Positions 24,224 through 32,703 of a stretch of 64,000 nt of DNA are shown piece by piece. The notes under the pieces were generated by a model. The model was not told where the DNA came from. It made no database searches and worked only from the letters and a program-made list of their open reading frames with translations. The DNA is from Oscillospiraceae bacterium (GTDB lineage Bacteria > Bacillota > Clostridia > Oscillospirales > Ruminococcaceae), in NCBI GenBank assembly GCA_022835495.1, contig BQOK01000001.1:868001-932000 (forward strand), written 5' to 3'. Each line of letters begins with the position of its first letter. Within the stretch, counting starts at the first letter, position 1. The position numbers and the translations under genes are program-made.

Positions 24224-25203
24224 AGCAGATGAAAAAGCGCCTGCTGGCGCTGGCCGCCCTGGCCTGCCTGCTGGCCGTGACGGCATTTGCGGCGGGGATC
24301 CCCGCCGCGCCCCAGGGCAGCTGTGTGCTGGACCAGGCAAACGTGCTGAGCGCGGCCACCGAGCAGAAGGTGAACGATCTGACCGTGGCGCTGGGCCAGG
24401 CATGCGGCGCGCAGATCGCCGTGGTTACGGTGGACTTTACGGGCACCCTTTCCATGGAGGAGTACGCCTACCAGGTGTTCGACGCCTGGGGCGTGGGCGA
24501 CAAAAAGAAGAACAACGGCGTGCTGCTGCTGCTGGTGATCGGCGACGAGAACTACTACTGCACGGTGGGCACGGGCCTGGAAAAAGAGCTGAGCCCCAGC
24601 AAGATCGACGACCTTTTGTACGACAACCTGGAGGAGGGCTTTGCCGCGGGCGACTACGACAGGGGCGTGACCGCCTTTGCCGGGGCCATGTACGACGAGC
24701 TGTGCAGGATCTACAACGTGCAGCCCGGCGTGGGCGGCGGGACCCAGGGGTATGAGCCGCCCCGCCGCTCGGGCCTCGGCATAGGCACGACGCTGCTTGT
24801 GCTGATTGTTTCAGCGGTGCTGGTGCTGCTAGTCGTGGTTTCCACCGCGCTGCACCCGGTGCGGTATGTGCGCACCCGGTATTTCGGCTATGTGTACCCG
24901 CCCCGGCCCCCGCGCCGGTGGCACCGGCATTATCACCGGCCCCCGCCCCACTATGGGCCCGGGCCTCACGGCGGGCCGCATGGGCCCGGCCCGCAGCCCC
25001 CGCGCCCGCCCCAGGGCGGCGGGTTCGGCGGTTTTGGCGGCGGCTCCAGTTCTTCCCGGCCCTCGGGCGGGGCGAGCTTTAAGGGCTTTGGGGGAGGTTC
25101 CAGCCGGGGCGCCGGTGCAGGCCGCCGCAGCGGCGGCTCTTCCGGCGGGTCCCGGCCCTCGGGGGGCGGCAGGTCCTCCGGCGGGGCCGGGCGGCGCAAG
25201 TGA
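24220..25203 (+). CDS. TPM-domain membrane protein with Gly/Pro/Ser-rich tail
   Basis: The 327-residue protein has a signal peptide (residues 1-25). An extracytoplasmic TPM (TLP18.3/Psb32) domain (about 35-165) contains LDQANVLSA and VFDAWGVGDKKKNNGVLLL, and is followed by one transmembrane helix (about 187-210). The last 110 residues are of low complexity: His/Pro-rich, then many GGG, GFGG and SSGG units, ending in a basic RRK. The tail is presumably cytoplasmic. Related proteins end in Gly-rich tails of unknown use. It closes the xpaC-telA-lemA-TPM operon. Confidence 0.88.
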   Translation: MKQMKKRLLALAALACLLAVTAFAAGIPAAPQGSCVLDQANVLSAATEQKVNDLTVALGQACGAQIAVVTVDFTGTLSMEEYAYQVFDAWGVGDKKKNNGVLLLLVIGDENYYCTVGTGLEKELSPSKIDDLLYDNLEEGFAAGDYDRGVTAFAGAMYDELCRIYNVQPGVGGGTQGYEPPRRSGLGIGTTLLVLIVSAVLVLLVVVSTALHPVRYVRTRYFGYVYPPRPPRRWHRHYHRPPPHYGPGPHGGPHGPGPQPPRPPQGGGFGGFGGGSSSSRPSGGASFKGFGGGSSRGAGAGRRSGGSSGGSRPSGGGRSSGGAGRRK

Positions 25204-25230
25204 ATCGCGGACGGAAGGCATTTTGCAAGA

Positions 25231-25264
25231 AAGGACCGGCCTGGTTTTGGGCCGGTCCTTTTTT
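25231..25264 (+). terminator. Terminator of the xpaC-telA operon
   Basis: The stem AAGGACCGGCC and its complement is followed by six T, and the IS200 copy 2 left end begins directly after. Confidence 0.9.
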
Positions 25265-25969
25265 GACGTGCAAAACCACACGTTAGACGTGTGGTTCAAA
25301 AGAGCTTAAGCGATGAAGAAGAAATAAAAACTCCTTTTGCTATAATGAAACTGCGGTCTGCCAACTGCAGTAAGAAAGCAAAAGGAGGACATTCAGAATG
25401 AGCCTGAATGACATAAATAGTTTATCCCATACAAAATGGAATTGCAAATACCATATAGTATTTGCTCCGAAATATCGCAGGAAAGTATTCTATGGAGAAA
25501 AGCGGGCAGTAATCGGCAAGATTCTGCGACAATTATGTGAGTGGAAGAGCGTAAAAATCATAGAGGCAGAAGTATGCCCGGACCATGTGCACATGCTGGT
25601 GGAAATTCCACCGAAAATGTCGGTGTCAAGCTTCATGGGATACTTGAAAGGGAAGAGCAGCACAATGCTGTATGAGCAATTCGGCGAATTGAAATACAAG
25701 TATCGGAGCAGAGAGTTCTGGTGCAAAGGATACTACGTGGATACAACGGGGAAAAACACGAGCCGAATTGCAGAGTACATCAGGAACCAACTAAAAGAAG
25801 ATGAGATGGGCGAGCAGCTTACGATGAGTGAATGCGGCCCGTTTACGGGCGGCAAGTAACAGTCCCCGCGCGGCTGGCAGACCGTACTTACGCGTTTGAC
25901 GCGTGAGCGAGGAACAAAGGGCTTTGCCCGCATCTGAAATACCACGCGTTTTACGCGTGGATGTTTATT
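25265..25969 (+). mobile_element. IS200-type insertion sequence, intact copy 2
   Basis: These 705 bp carry one transposase gene. The left hairpin lies at 25274-25296 (AACCACACGT arms) and the right hairpin at 25942-25960 (CCACGCGT arms). No target duplication is visible, as expected for IS200. The left end abuts the T run of a terminator, exactly as in copy 1. Confidence 0.9.
25398..25859 (+). CDS. tnpA: IS200-type Y1 HUH transposase TnpA
   Basis: The 153-residue protein has the HUH metal motif at His63-Val-His65 (CPDHVHMLVEIP) and the nucleophile-type Tyr127 in RIAEYIRNQ, at positions matching IS608 TnpA. It moves single-stranded DNA without a DDE step. AAAGGAGG precedes the ATG. No tnpB/IscB gene accompanies it. 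It contains the unbroken target (25433-25437) that the 9.7 kb element used in copy 1. Confidence 0.95.
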   Translation: MSLNDINSLSHTKWNCKYHIVFAPKYRRKVFYGEKRAVIGKILRQLCEWKSVKIIEAEVCPDHVHMLVEIPPKMSVSSFMGYLKGKSSTMLYEQFGELKYKYRSREFWCKGYYVDTTGKNTSRIAEYIRNQLKEDEMGEQLTMSECGPFTGGK

Positions 25970-25983
25970 TGTGAAAAATAAGG

Positions 25984-26012
25984 TTGACAAACGTATACCT
26001 TTGTGCGATACT
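25984..26012 (+). promoter_or_regulatory. Promoter of the blaI-like operon
   Basis: A consensus TTGACA and GATACT are 17 bp apart, 14 bp right of the IS200 end. The region between it and the ATG has two ACCTTT copies but no clear BlaI dyad. Confidence 0.75.
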
Positions 26013-26054
26013 TTTGGTAGACGAATGATTACCTTTTATGGGGAGGGCAGAACA

Positions 26055-26441
26055 ATGGGCGTGGAACTTTCGGCGGGGGAATGGAAGCTGATGAACCAGC
26101 TGTGGCAGGCGGCCCCGCGCACCATCACCCAGCTGGTGGCGGCACTGAAGCCGGACACGGGCTGGACCAAGCACACGGTGATCACCATGCTGAACCGGCT
26201 GGAGGCCAAGGGCGCGGTGCGGCACCAGGACGGCGGCAGGGCAAAGCTGTATTCGCCCGCCGTGGAGAAGGCAGGGGTGGCCCTGCGGGAGACCGAAAAT
26301 TTGCTGGAGCGGGTGTACGGGGGCAGCCTGGGCCTTATGGTGAACGCGCTGGTGCAGCAAAAGGGCATCAGCGAGGCCGAGCGGCGGGAGCTGTTTGAAA
26401 TTTTGGAGGGGGCGCAGCCCAAACAGGAGGACGAGCCATGA
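26055..26441 (+). CDS. BlaI/MecI/CopY-family repressor
   Basis: The 128-residue protein starts with the winged-helix pattern LSAGEWKLMNQLWQAAPRTI and continues with TKHTVITMLNRLEAKGAVRH, typical of BlaI/MecI. The C-terminal dimerisation helix contains GGSLGLMVNALVQQK. ATG at 26055 has GGGAGGG upstream. It overlaps the M56 peptidase gene by four bases; in this family the peptidase cleaves the repressor when its sensor is triggered. Confidence 0.92.
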   Translation: MGVELSAGEWKLMNQLWQAAPRTITQLVAALKPDTGWTKHTVITMLNRLEAKGAVRHQDGGRAKLYSPAVEKAGVALRETENLLERVYGGSLGLMVNALVQQKGISEAERRELFEILEGAQPKQEDEP

Positions 26442-28714
26442 CCGAGCTTTTGGTGAGCTCTTCGGTGCTGATCCTGGCGGTGCTGGCGGTGCGGCGGCTG
26501 CTGGCAGACCGGCTGAGCAAACGGCTGCAATACGCGCTGTGGGCGCTGGTGCTGCTGCGCCTGGCGCTGCCGTTCCAGCTGCCCCAAAGCCGGGCCAGCG
26601 TGATGAACTACCTGCCCGCACCGGCGGCCGCGGCCTTTGCGGAACCCGGGCCCGGGCCGGGCCAGCCGGCCCAGGCCATGCCCGAAGCGCCCGCGCAGGG
26701 CGGCGCGGAGCGGCCGGCGGGGCGCACGGGGCCTGGGGCGGGGCAGCTGCTGGTATGGGGGTGGGCGCTGGGGGCCCTGGTGTGCGGCGGCTGGCTGGCG
26801 GCGGCAAACCTGCGGTTCGGCCGCATGCTGAAACGCAGCCGGCAGCCCTTTGCGGCGCCGGGCTGCCGGCTGCCGGTGTATGTGTGCGGCGAGGGGCTTT
26901 CGACCCCCTGCCTGCATGGGCTTTTCCGCCCGGCGATCTATTTGACCCCCGAAGCCGCGGCGGACGGCGCGACCCTGTTTTGGGTGCTGCGGCACGAGGA
27001 GGCCCACTGGCGCCACGGCGACCAGGTGTGGGGCGCTTTGCGGTGCGCATGCCTGGCGGCGTATTGGTTTGACCCGCTGGTGTGGGCGGCGGCCTTTGCC
27101 TCGAAAAAAGACTGCGAGCTTGCCTGCGACGAGGCGGTGACGAGGGGGCTTGAGGAAGCCGAGCGCCTGGCGTACGGGCGCGCCCTGGTGGCCCTGGTGC
27201 CCGCCCGCGCCCCGGCGGGCCAGCGGCTGGTGGCAGCAACCACCCAGAGCTTCAACGCGGGGCAGATGAAGCGGCGCATTGAGGCGATTGCAAGGCATAA
27301 AAAACCGATGGCATGGGCGCTGGCCGCCGCGCTGGTGCTGGCCGCCCTTGCCGCGGCGTGCACCTTTACCGGCGCGCAAAGGACGCCGGATGCACACGCG
27401 GGAAATTCAGTTCCCCCGCTTGGCGATGAACAGGACCCGGCCCCCGGGGACGACGCGCAGACGGCGGTCAACAGCCTGCTGACCAGCCTGGAAGAGCGGG
27501 ACGGCGCGGTGTGGTTCACCATACCGGAGAGCTACGGGGGCCCCGCCGCGGACTGGAATATCCAGATCAGCGGGCGGCGGGAAGCGGACGGCATGGGCAT
27601 GAGCGTGCACTACCTTGAACAGGAGAACGCGGAGCATGCCTGGGCTGCGGGGAAACGCTATTCCATCCCGGCCGACGAGGCGCGCGCCTGCGGGGAGCTG
27701 AACCTGCAGGTGAACCTGCCCGGCGTGCCCGGCAGCGGGGATTACAGCACCGGCGCATGGGCCGAGGTTGACCTGGCGGCGGCCTTGGCCCAGGAGGGCG
27801 GCCTTGCGGCGCCCAGGCACTTCGTCTTTTCCAAGGCGGGCGAACTGGTTCAGGTGGGGGTGGTGTATGGCCGGTTTGACTTTTTGCAGGAAAACGAGGC
27901 CCCGGTGCAGCGGATCGACGCGGACCTGAACGGGGATGGAAAGAGCGAAACCCTGCTGCTCACCCGGGAAACGGGCGACGAGCTGCCCTATGGAAGGCTT
28001 TATTACATTGCCGCAGACGGCGAGGAATCGATGCTGTTTGAGGGCAATTACACCGGGGGGAGCCTGCAGACCGCGGCCATGGAGGACGGCGTGACCCTGT
28101 TCTGGCTGGAAGAAACGGCCGGCACGGCCGCCAGCGCCCGGGTGCAGCTTTGGGGCGGTGTGAACCAGACCGGCACCTGGGGCGACCTTGTGAATTACGG
28201 CATGCCGGCGGGCTGGGGGCTGACCCACCTGGGCGGGGGCCAGTTCCGCCTGTATCAGCACAGCTACGATATGGTGGAGATGGACGGCAGCACGAGCGGA
28301 GCCAGCGACAAGCCGTACTATTTCCAGTGGGCCCAGTGGGGGGGAAAAGGCGTGGGGCTGTTGGAGTACGTGGGGCTGCCCCTTACCGAGGAAGAGCTTC
28401 TGCGCCTGGAAACCGCGCCCTCGAACCCCGATGTAAAAGGACTGCTGGAACAGGTAAAGGAAAAAGGCGAGCTGACGGATATTTTGTATCGCGCCAACGG
28501 CATTGTGAACATCAACTACAAGGTGGCCGAGGGGGGCGCCGTGAGCTACCACAACCTGAACCTGCAGCTGCGGGACGGGGCGTTTGGGCTGGTGATGGGC
28601 AACCAGCACCCTGAATCCTCGATTGCGCTGGAAACCAGCGACTTCGGAGGTACCTATCTGCCCCGGATCAGCGCAGAGGACAGGGATGTGGTGTATCCAT
28701 CGCCTCCGGCGTAA
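26438..28714 (+). CDS. M56-family (BlaR1-like) membrane metallopeptidase with an unusual extracellular domain
   Basis: The 758-residue protein has N-terminal membrane helices and a zinc peptidase motif HEEAH (about residue 186), with CELACDEAVTRGL downstream. Another membrane helix (about 288-308) ends in an AALAAACTF sequence. Instead of the penicillin-binding sensor of BlaR1, about 440 residues follow with a DADLNGDGKSETLLLTR segment resembling VCBS/EF-type repeats. The signal sensed is therefore unlikely to be a beta-lactam (inference). It forms an operon with the BlaI-like repressor. Confidence 0.85.
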   Translation: MTELLVSSSVLILAVLAVRRLLADRLSKRLQYALWALVLLRLALPFQLPQSRASVMNYLPAPAAAAFAEPGPGPGQPAQAMPEAPAQGGAERPAGRTGPGAGQLLVWGWALGALVCGGWLAAANLRFGRMLKRSRQPFAAPGCRLPVYVCGEGLSTPCLHGLFRPAIYLTPEAAADGATLFWVLRHEEAHWRHGDQVWGALRCACLAAYWFDPLVWAAAFASKKDCELACDEAVTRGLEEAERLAYGRALVALVPARAPAGQRLVAATTQSFNAGQMKRRIEAIARHKKPMAWALAAALVLAALAAACTFTGAQRTPDAHAGNSVPPLGDEQDPAPGDDAQTAVNSLLTSLEERDGAVWFTIPESYGGPAADWNIQISGRREADGMGMSVHYLEQENAEHAWAAGKRYSIPADEARACGELNLQVNLPGVPGSGDYSTGAWAEVDLAAALAQEGGLAAPRHFVFSKAGELVQVGVVYGRFDFLQENEAPVQRIDADLNGDGKSETLLLTRETGDELPYGRLYYIAADGEESMLFEGNYTGGSLQTAAMEDGVTLFWLEETAGTAASARVQLWGGVNQTGTWGDLVNYGMPAGWGLTHLGGGQFRLYQHSYDMVEMDGSTSGASDKPYYFQWAQWGGKGVGLLEYVGLPLTEEELLRLETAPSNPDVKGLLEQVKEKGELTDILYRANGIVNINYKVAEGGAVSYHNLNLQLRDGAFGLVMGNQHPESSIALETSDFGGTYLPRISAEDRDVVYPSPPA

Positions 28715-28728
28715 AATGAAAAAGCAGA

Positions 28729-28779
28729 AAGACCGCCCGCGCGGCAAAAGCAGCAGTGCTTTGCCGCGCGGGCGGTCTT
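28729..28779. terminator. Bidirectional terminator between M56 peptidase and queH genes
   Basis: A perfect 20 bp stem (AAGACCGCCCGCGCGGCAAA and complement) between convergent genes. Confidence 0.85.
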
Positions 28780-28836
28780 GGAGTAATGGAGGGGGGCCAT
28801 GCGCAAAGCTCCGGAAAGCGACTGGACCGGAGCGCT

Positions 28837-29463
28837 TTAGTTTTCCGGAGCGTTTTGCCGGCCGCGGGCGCTGAATTCGCACCCGCAGTAATCCTGCCGG
28901 TACAGGCCGTACTGGGCCGAGAGCTCCAGGCTGCGCTTATAGCCGTTCTGCTTTTTAAAGTCATTCGGCAGGTGGCGCACCCCGTATTTTTCTTCCAGCT
29001 CCCGGCCGATGGCGTTGATGCGCGCCGCGTCCTTGTGGGGGCTGATGGAAAGGGTGGTGCAAAACCACCCGCAGCCGTTGGCCGCGGCCCAGGCCGCCGC
29101 CCGCTCCATGCGCAGGCGGTAGCACACCGTGCAGCGGCCGCCCCGCTCGGGCTCGGCCTCGAGGCCTTTTACCGCGGCGTAGAACCGGGCGGGGTCGTAT
29201 TCATCCTCCACCAGGCGCACGCCGGGCAGGGCCAGCTGGGCGAGCAGGCGGGCCAATTCGTCCGCCCGGCGGCGGTACTCGGCCCCGGGCCAGATGTTGG
29301 GGTTATAATAAAGGATCGTGATCTCAAAATGGGCCGCCAGCTGCTCCAGCACGGCGCTGGAACAGGGGCCGCAGCAGGCGTGCAGCGCAAGGCGCGGGCG
29401 TGTGCCGGAAAGGCCGGCCAGCACGGCGCTGAGCTGCTTTGCATAGTTCGGGCGCGGTTCCAT
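28837..29463 (-). CDS. queH: Epoxyqueuosine reductase QueH
   Basis: The 208-residue protein has the QueH (DUF208) cysteine motifs: HACCGPCSSAVLEQL near the start, CTVCYRLRM near residue 120 and YCGCEFS near the C-terminus. These bind an iron-sulfur cluster and a metal site. It performs the last step of queuosine synthesis in tRNA. A TATAAT box lies on the minus strand at 29495-29490, and the gene is divergent from the AEC transporter. Confidence 0.93.
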   Translation of the reverse strand: MEPRPNYAKQLSAVLAGLSGTRPRLALHACCGPCSSAVLEQLAAHFEITILYYNPNIWPGAEYRRRADELARLLAQLALPGVRLVEDEYDPARFYAAVKGLEAEPERGGRCTVCYRLRMERAAAWAAANGCGWFCTTLSISPHKDAARINAIGRELEEKYGVRHLPNDFKKQNGYKRSLELSAQYGLYRQDYCGCEFSARGRQNAPEN

Positions 29464-29519
29464 GAAGCTTCCCTTCTTTCTGTGCCGCCATTATAGCATA
29501 TTTCCGCAAAAGAAAAAAG

Positions 29520-29548
29520 TTGTACGACAAGTTGTAAAGTCGTATAAT
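29520..29548 (+). promoter_or_regulatory. Promoter of the AEC transporter gene
   Basis: TTGTAC and TATAAT are 17 bp apart. The spacer region repeats GACAAGTTGTAAAGTC-like half-sites, which might be an operator. Confidence 0.7.
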
Positions 29549-29577
29549 GGGAGCAGGTGAAAAAAGGGGGAAGAACG

Positions 29578-30522
29578 TTGGAGAATTTGGTGTTCAGCGT
29601 GAACGCGGTGCTGCCCGTGTTTTTGGTGATGCTGCTGGGGTATATCCTGCGCCGCAGGGAGGTGCTCACCCAAAGCTTTATTGATGTGGCGGTGACACTG
29701 GTTTTTTATGTGTCGCTGCCCGCAAAGATGTTTTTGGATGTGGCCGAGAGTGACTTTTTTGCCATTCTGGACGGGCGCTACGTGCTGTTTTTGGTGTGCG
29801 CCACCGCCGCCAGCTTTGCGGCAGCCTGGGCTTTGGGCGTGGCGCTGGTGCGGGACAAGGGCAAGATCGGCGCGTTTGCCCACTGCGCGTTCCGGGGCAA
29901 TTTTGTGTACATCGGCCTGCCGCTGGTGCAGAACCTTCTGCAGGCGGAGGCGGTGCCCTCCACCGTGCTGGTGGTCACCTTTGTGGTGCCGCTTTACAAT
30001 GTGCTTTCGGTGCTTCTTCTGAGCTGGTACGACCCCAGCGGCACCCGGCCCAGCCCGCGGGCCCTGGCCTGGCAGGTGCTGAAAAACCCCATGATCCTGG
30101 CGGTGCTGGCGGCGCTTCCCTTTTCGTTTTTGCGCCTGCATATCCCCTATGCGGCGGAAAAGGCGGTGGGATACCTGGGCTCGCTGGCAACGCCGCTGGC
30201 GCTGCTGTTTGTGGGGGCGAGCATCAACCTGCACGGCTTTGGCAGGGATAAGCTGGGCATTTTGGCGGCGGCGCTGTTTAAAACAGCGGCCCAGCCGCTG
30301 GTGTGCGTGGCGGCCGCGGTGTGGCTGGGCTTTAACACCGAGCAGATCGCCACGGTGTTTGTGACCATGGCGGTGCCCACGGCCCTGAACGCCTACATCA
30401 TGACCAAAAAGATGGGCGGCGACGGCGAGATGTGCGCGGGGGTGATCCTGGCGTCGATGCTGCTGTCGGTGATCACACTGCCGGGGGGGATCTGGCTGCT
30501 GCGGACCCTGGCGGTCCTGTGA
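29578..30522 (+). CDS. AEC-family (auxin efflux carrier-like) transporter
   Basis: The 314-residue protein has ten hydrophobic segments arranged as two halves. Family features are LPVFLVMLLGYILRR, FVYIGLPLVQNLL, LATPLALLFVGASINLH and AVPTALNAYIM. These carriers export or exchange organic acids such as malate; the substrate is unknown here. TTG at 29578 is preferred because AAAGGGGGAAG lies eight bases upstream. Confidence 0.88.
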   Translation: MENLVFSVNAVLPVFLVMLLGYILRRREVLTQSFIDVAVTLVFYVSLPAKMFLDVAESDFFAILDGRYVLFLVCATAASFAAAWALGVALVRDKGKIGAFAHCAFRGNFVYIGLPLVQNLLQAEAVPSTVLVVTFVVPLYNVLSVLLLSWYDPSGTRPSPRALAWQVLKNPMILAVLAALPFSFLRLHIPYAAEKAVGYLGSLATPLALLFVGASINLHGFGRDKLGILAAALFKTAAQPLVCVAAAVWLGFNTEQIATVFVTMAVPTALNAYIMTKKMGGDGEMCAGVILASMLLSVITLPGGIWLLRTLAVL

Positions 30523-30617
30523 GGGAAAAGGTTCACAAAGCTTTTGTAACTTTTTTGCAATTTGTTTATAGGCTTATCACGCTTTTTCCACAATTGGCCG
30601 GTATGATATAACTGTAG

Positions 30618-30793
30618 CCCGGGGGAGGCCGCAAAGCTTCCCAAAACGGTGCGTCTACCACGGCGGCGGGAAAAGCCACCTGCCGCTGTGTATATACTGG
30701 CTGCCGCCCATGCGAGGCGCCGCAAGGCGCTGGGCGGCCCAGACAACCCATCGCCCTTCCCCTTTGCGAGAAGGTTTACATAAATCGTTTTTT
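30618..30793 (+). ncRNA. Structured non-coding RNA candidate, 6S RNA-like
   Basis: A TATAAC -10 box (30607-30612, within TATGATATAAC) precedes about 176 bp with no credible gene, ending in six T (30788-30793). Predicted elements: a closing stem GGGGGAGG with CCTTCCCC, an inner CACGGCGGC/GCCGCTGTG hairpin, and a long hairpin capped by GCGCC-GCAA-GGCGC. Length, a closing stem and a large internal bulge containing GTGCGTCTACC and GTGTATATACTGG recall Firmicutes 6S RNA. The family assignment is tentative. The whole gap 30523-30935 has no protein gene. Confidence 0.45.
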
Positions 30794-30822
30794 CATGATT
30801 CCTCCTCAAACGTATTTGCTGA

Positions 30823-30861
30823 GCAAAGCCGGTCCACCCCAAAAGGGCGGGCCGGTTTTGC
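30823..30861 (+). terminator. Strong hairpin after the RNA candidate
   Basis: A GCAAAGCCGG-type stem with an A-rich loop and a TTTT in the 3' arm; it may end a longer transcript (to about 30861). Confidence 0.7.
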
Positions 30862-30935
30862 GTTTGGAGGCGGGTGTGGTATAATAACCGCAGAACGGCT
30901 ATGATATGTTTCTCTGCACAAAGGGGGCTGACCGA

Positions 30936-31118
30936 ATGAAAAGAAAGGTGCTCAGGGCGGCAGGCTTTTTGACGATTCTGCTTTGGGCCGCCGCGCTGGC
31001 GGCGGATCGGTTCTGGAGGCCCCTGCTCGACCGGACGCTGCGCATGGCGGGGATTCTGATGTTGGCGGCGGTGTTTGTGCTGGTGTTCACCACGGTGCGC
31101 GGCGACTCGCCAAAATAG
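30936..31118 (+). CDS. Small two-helix membrane protein, unknown
   Basis: The 60-residue protein begins MKRKVLRAAGFL and has two hydrophobic segments (about residues 7-24 and 36-53) with a short basic C-terminus. ATG at 30936 follows AAAGGGGG, and TATAAT lies at 30880-30885. No family is recognised. It stands alone between the RNA candidate and the DUF896 gene. Confidence 0.6.
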   Translation: MKRKVLRAAGFLTILLWAAALAADRFWRPLLDRTLRMAGILMLAAVFVLVFTTVRGDSPK

Positions 31119-31174
31119 CGGAGCGCCCCCGGGGAAGTGCGAAAAGCAACCAATAAAAATTGCAGGAGGACCCT

Positions 31175-31384
31175 ATGGAGCAGGCAAAGATCGACCGCAT
31201 CAACCAGCTGGCCCGCAAGAGCCGCACGCCGGAGGGGCTGAGCGAACAGGAAAAGACCGAGCAGGCGGCGCTGCGGCGCGAGTACATCGACGCTTTCAAG
31301 AGCAGCCTGCGCGCGCAGCTGGACCATACCCAGGTGATCGGCCCGGACGGCGTGCGCCGCCCGCTGGAAAAAAAGCAGCCGTAA
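31175..31384 (+). CDS. DUF896 (UPF0291/YnzC-like) protein
   Basis: The 69-residue protein has the family pattern KIDRINQLARKSRTPEGLSEQEKTEQAALR and EYIDAFKSSLRAQLD, forming a short helical hairpin with a charged tail. AGGAGG lies upstream of the ATG. In Bacillus relatives are SOS- or phage-linked, but function remains unknown. A terminator follows directly. Confidence 0.9.
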   Translation: MEQAKIDRINQLARKSRTPEGLSEQEKTEQAALRREYIDAFKSSLRAQLDHTQVIGPDGVRRPLEKKQP

Positions 31385-31389
31385 TGCGC

Positions 31390-31425
31390 AAAGCCGCCCT
31401 TTTCAGTGGAAAACGGGCGGCTTTT
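31390..31425 (+). terminator. Terminator after the DUF896 gene
   Basis: The stem AAAGCCGCCC/GGGCGGCTTT is followed by a short T run. Confidence 0.8.
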
Positions 31426-31481
31426 ATGATATAATTTTATCCGTTCAAACCTTTGAAATATCACCCGGGGAGGCGCCTGCC

Positions 31482-32678
31482 GTGACTGAGGCACTCATTC
31501 GACTTTTTATAAAAAACCCAGAAAAAACCCACGACCCGGCGGTGCGCGCCGCATACGGCAACCTGGCAAGCTGGGTGGGCATTTTGTGCAACCTGGCGCT
31601 GTGCGCGGGCAAGTTTATGGTGGGCACGCTGTCCGGCAGCATCTCGGTGGCGGCGGACGCGGTGAACAACCTGTCGGACGCCTCGTCCAGCGTGGTGAGC
31701 CTTTTGGGGTTCAGGCTGGGCTCGCGCCCGGCGGACGAGGAGCACCCCTATGGGCACGCCCGGTTTGAGTATCTGTCCGGCCTGGCGGTGGCGGTGATGG
31801 TGCTGGTGATCGGGCTGGAATTGGGAAAAACGAGCCTGGGCAAGATCCTGGCCCCCACGCCGGTGACCTTCAGCTGGGTGACGGTGGGGGTGCTGGCGGC
31901 CTCGATCCTGGTAAAGCTTTGGATGGCCCTGTTCAACAGAAAGGTGGGCGGGCGCATCCACTCGGGCGCGCTGATCGCCACAGCGGCCGACAGCCGCAAC
32001 GATGTGCTGACCACCGGCGCGGTGCTGACCGCCGCCCTGATCAGCCACTTTGCGCGGGTGGAGCTGGACGGCTGGATGGGCCTTGCCGTGGCGCTGTTCA
32101 TTCTGTACAGCGGCGTGGGGCTGGTGAAAAGCACCATCGACCCCCTGCTGGGCCTTGCGCCCGACCCGGAGCTGGTGAAGTACATCCACGAGCGGGTGAT
32201 GAGTTACCCGAACGTGCTGGGCACCCACGACCTGATGGTGCACGACTACGGCCCCGGCCGCCAGTTCGCCAGCGTGCATGTGGAGATGGCGGCCGAGGGC
32301 GATGTGATGGCCAGCCACGACGTGATCGACAACATCGAGCGGGATTTTTTGGAGAACGACGGCCTGCATGTGGTCATCCACTTTGACCCCATTGTGACCA
32401 GCGACGAGCGGGTGGGGGATATGCGGCGCTGGCTGAGCGAAGCGGTAAAAGAGATCGACGGGGCGCTCACCATCCACGACCTGCGCATGGTGCCCGGCCC
32501 CACCCACACAAACCTGATCTTCGACTGCGTGGTGCCGGCCGGGTTTGCCATGAGCGAACTGGACGTAAAGCAGGCCATCAAGCACCTGGTACGGCAAAAG
32601 GATCCCCGGTACTTCTGCGTGATCACGGTGGAGTGCGGCTATGCGGCCCTGCCCCACGGGGGCAAGGCGCACAGCTGA
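31482..32678 (+). CDS. Cation diffusion facilitator metal exporter
   Basis: The 398-residue protein has about six membrane helices with the metal-site motifs ADAVNNLSDASSSV and ATAADSRNDVLTT, plus HPYGHARFEYLSGL between helices. The C-terminal cytoplasmic domain is longer than usual, with HDLMVHDYGPGRQFASVHVE and a second related segment. CDF proteins export Zn, Mn, Fe or Co by proton exchange. GTG at 31482 has GGGGAGGCG upstream. It lies 25 bp before the aminotransferase gene. Confidence 0.92.
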   Translation: MTEALIRLFIKNPEKTHDPAVRAAYGNLASWVGILCNLALCAGKFMVGTLSGSISVAADAVNNLSDASSSVVSLLGFRLGSRPADEEHPYGHARFEYLSGLAVAVMVLVIGLELGKTSLGKILAPTPVTFSWVTVGVLAASILVKLWMALFNRKVGGRIHSGALIATAADSRNDVLTTGAVLTAALISHFARVELDGWMGLAVALFILYSGVGLVKSTIDPLLGLAPDPELVKYIHERVMSYPNVLGTHDLMVHDYGPGRQFASVHVEMAAEGDVMASHDVIDNIERDFLENDGLHVVIHFDPIVTSDERVGDMRRWLSEAVKEIDGALTIHDLRMVPGPTHTNLIFDCVVPAGFAMSELDVKQAIKHLVRQKDPRYFCVITVECGYAALPHGGKAHS

Positions 32679-32703
32679 GCAAAAACGGAGAGGAAGAGAT
32701 AAA

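Noticed and set aside
30618-30793. Cobalamin, SAM or other known riboswitch in the 30.6 kb region
   Set aside because: The conserved core boxes do not appear in the right order and the next gene is a small unknown membrane protein.
30775-30815. A six-codon minus-strand reading frame (MKKRFM) behind a perfect AGGAGG site, antisense to the RNA candidate
   Set aside because: Too short to support as a gene and without an open downstream partner; kept only as a note for the RNA region.
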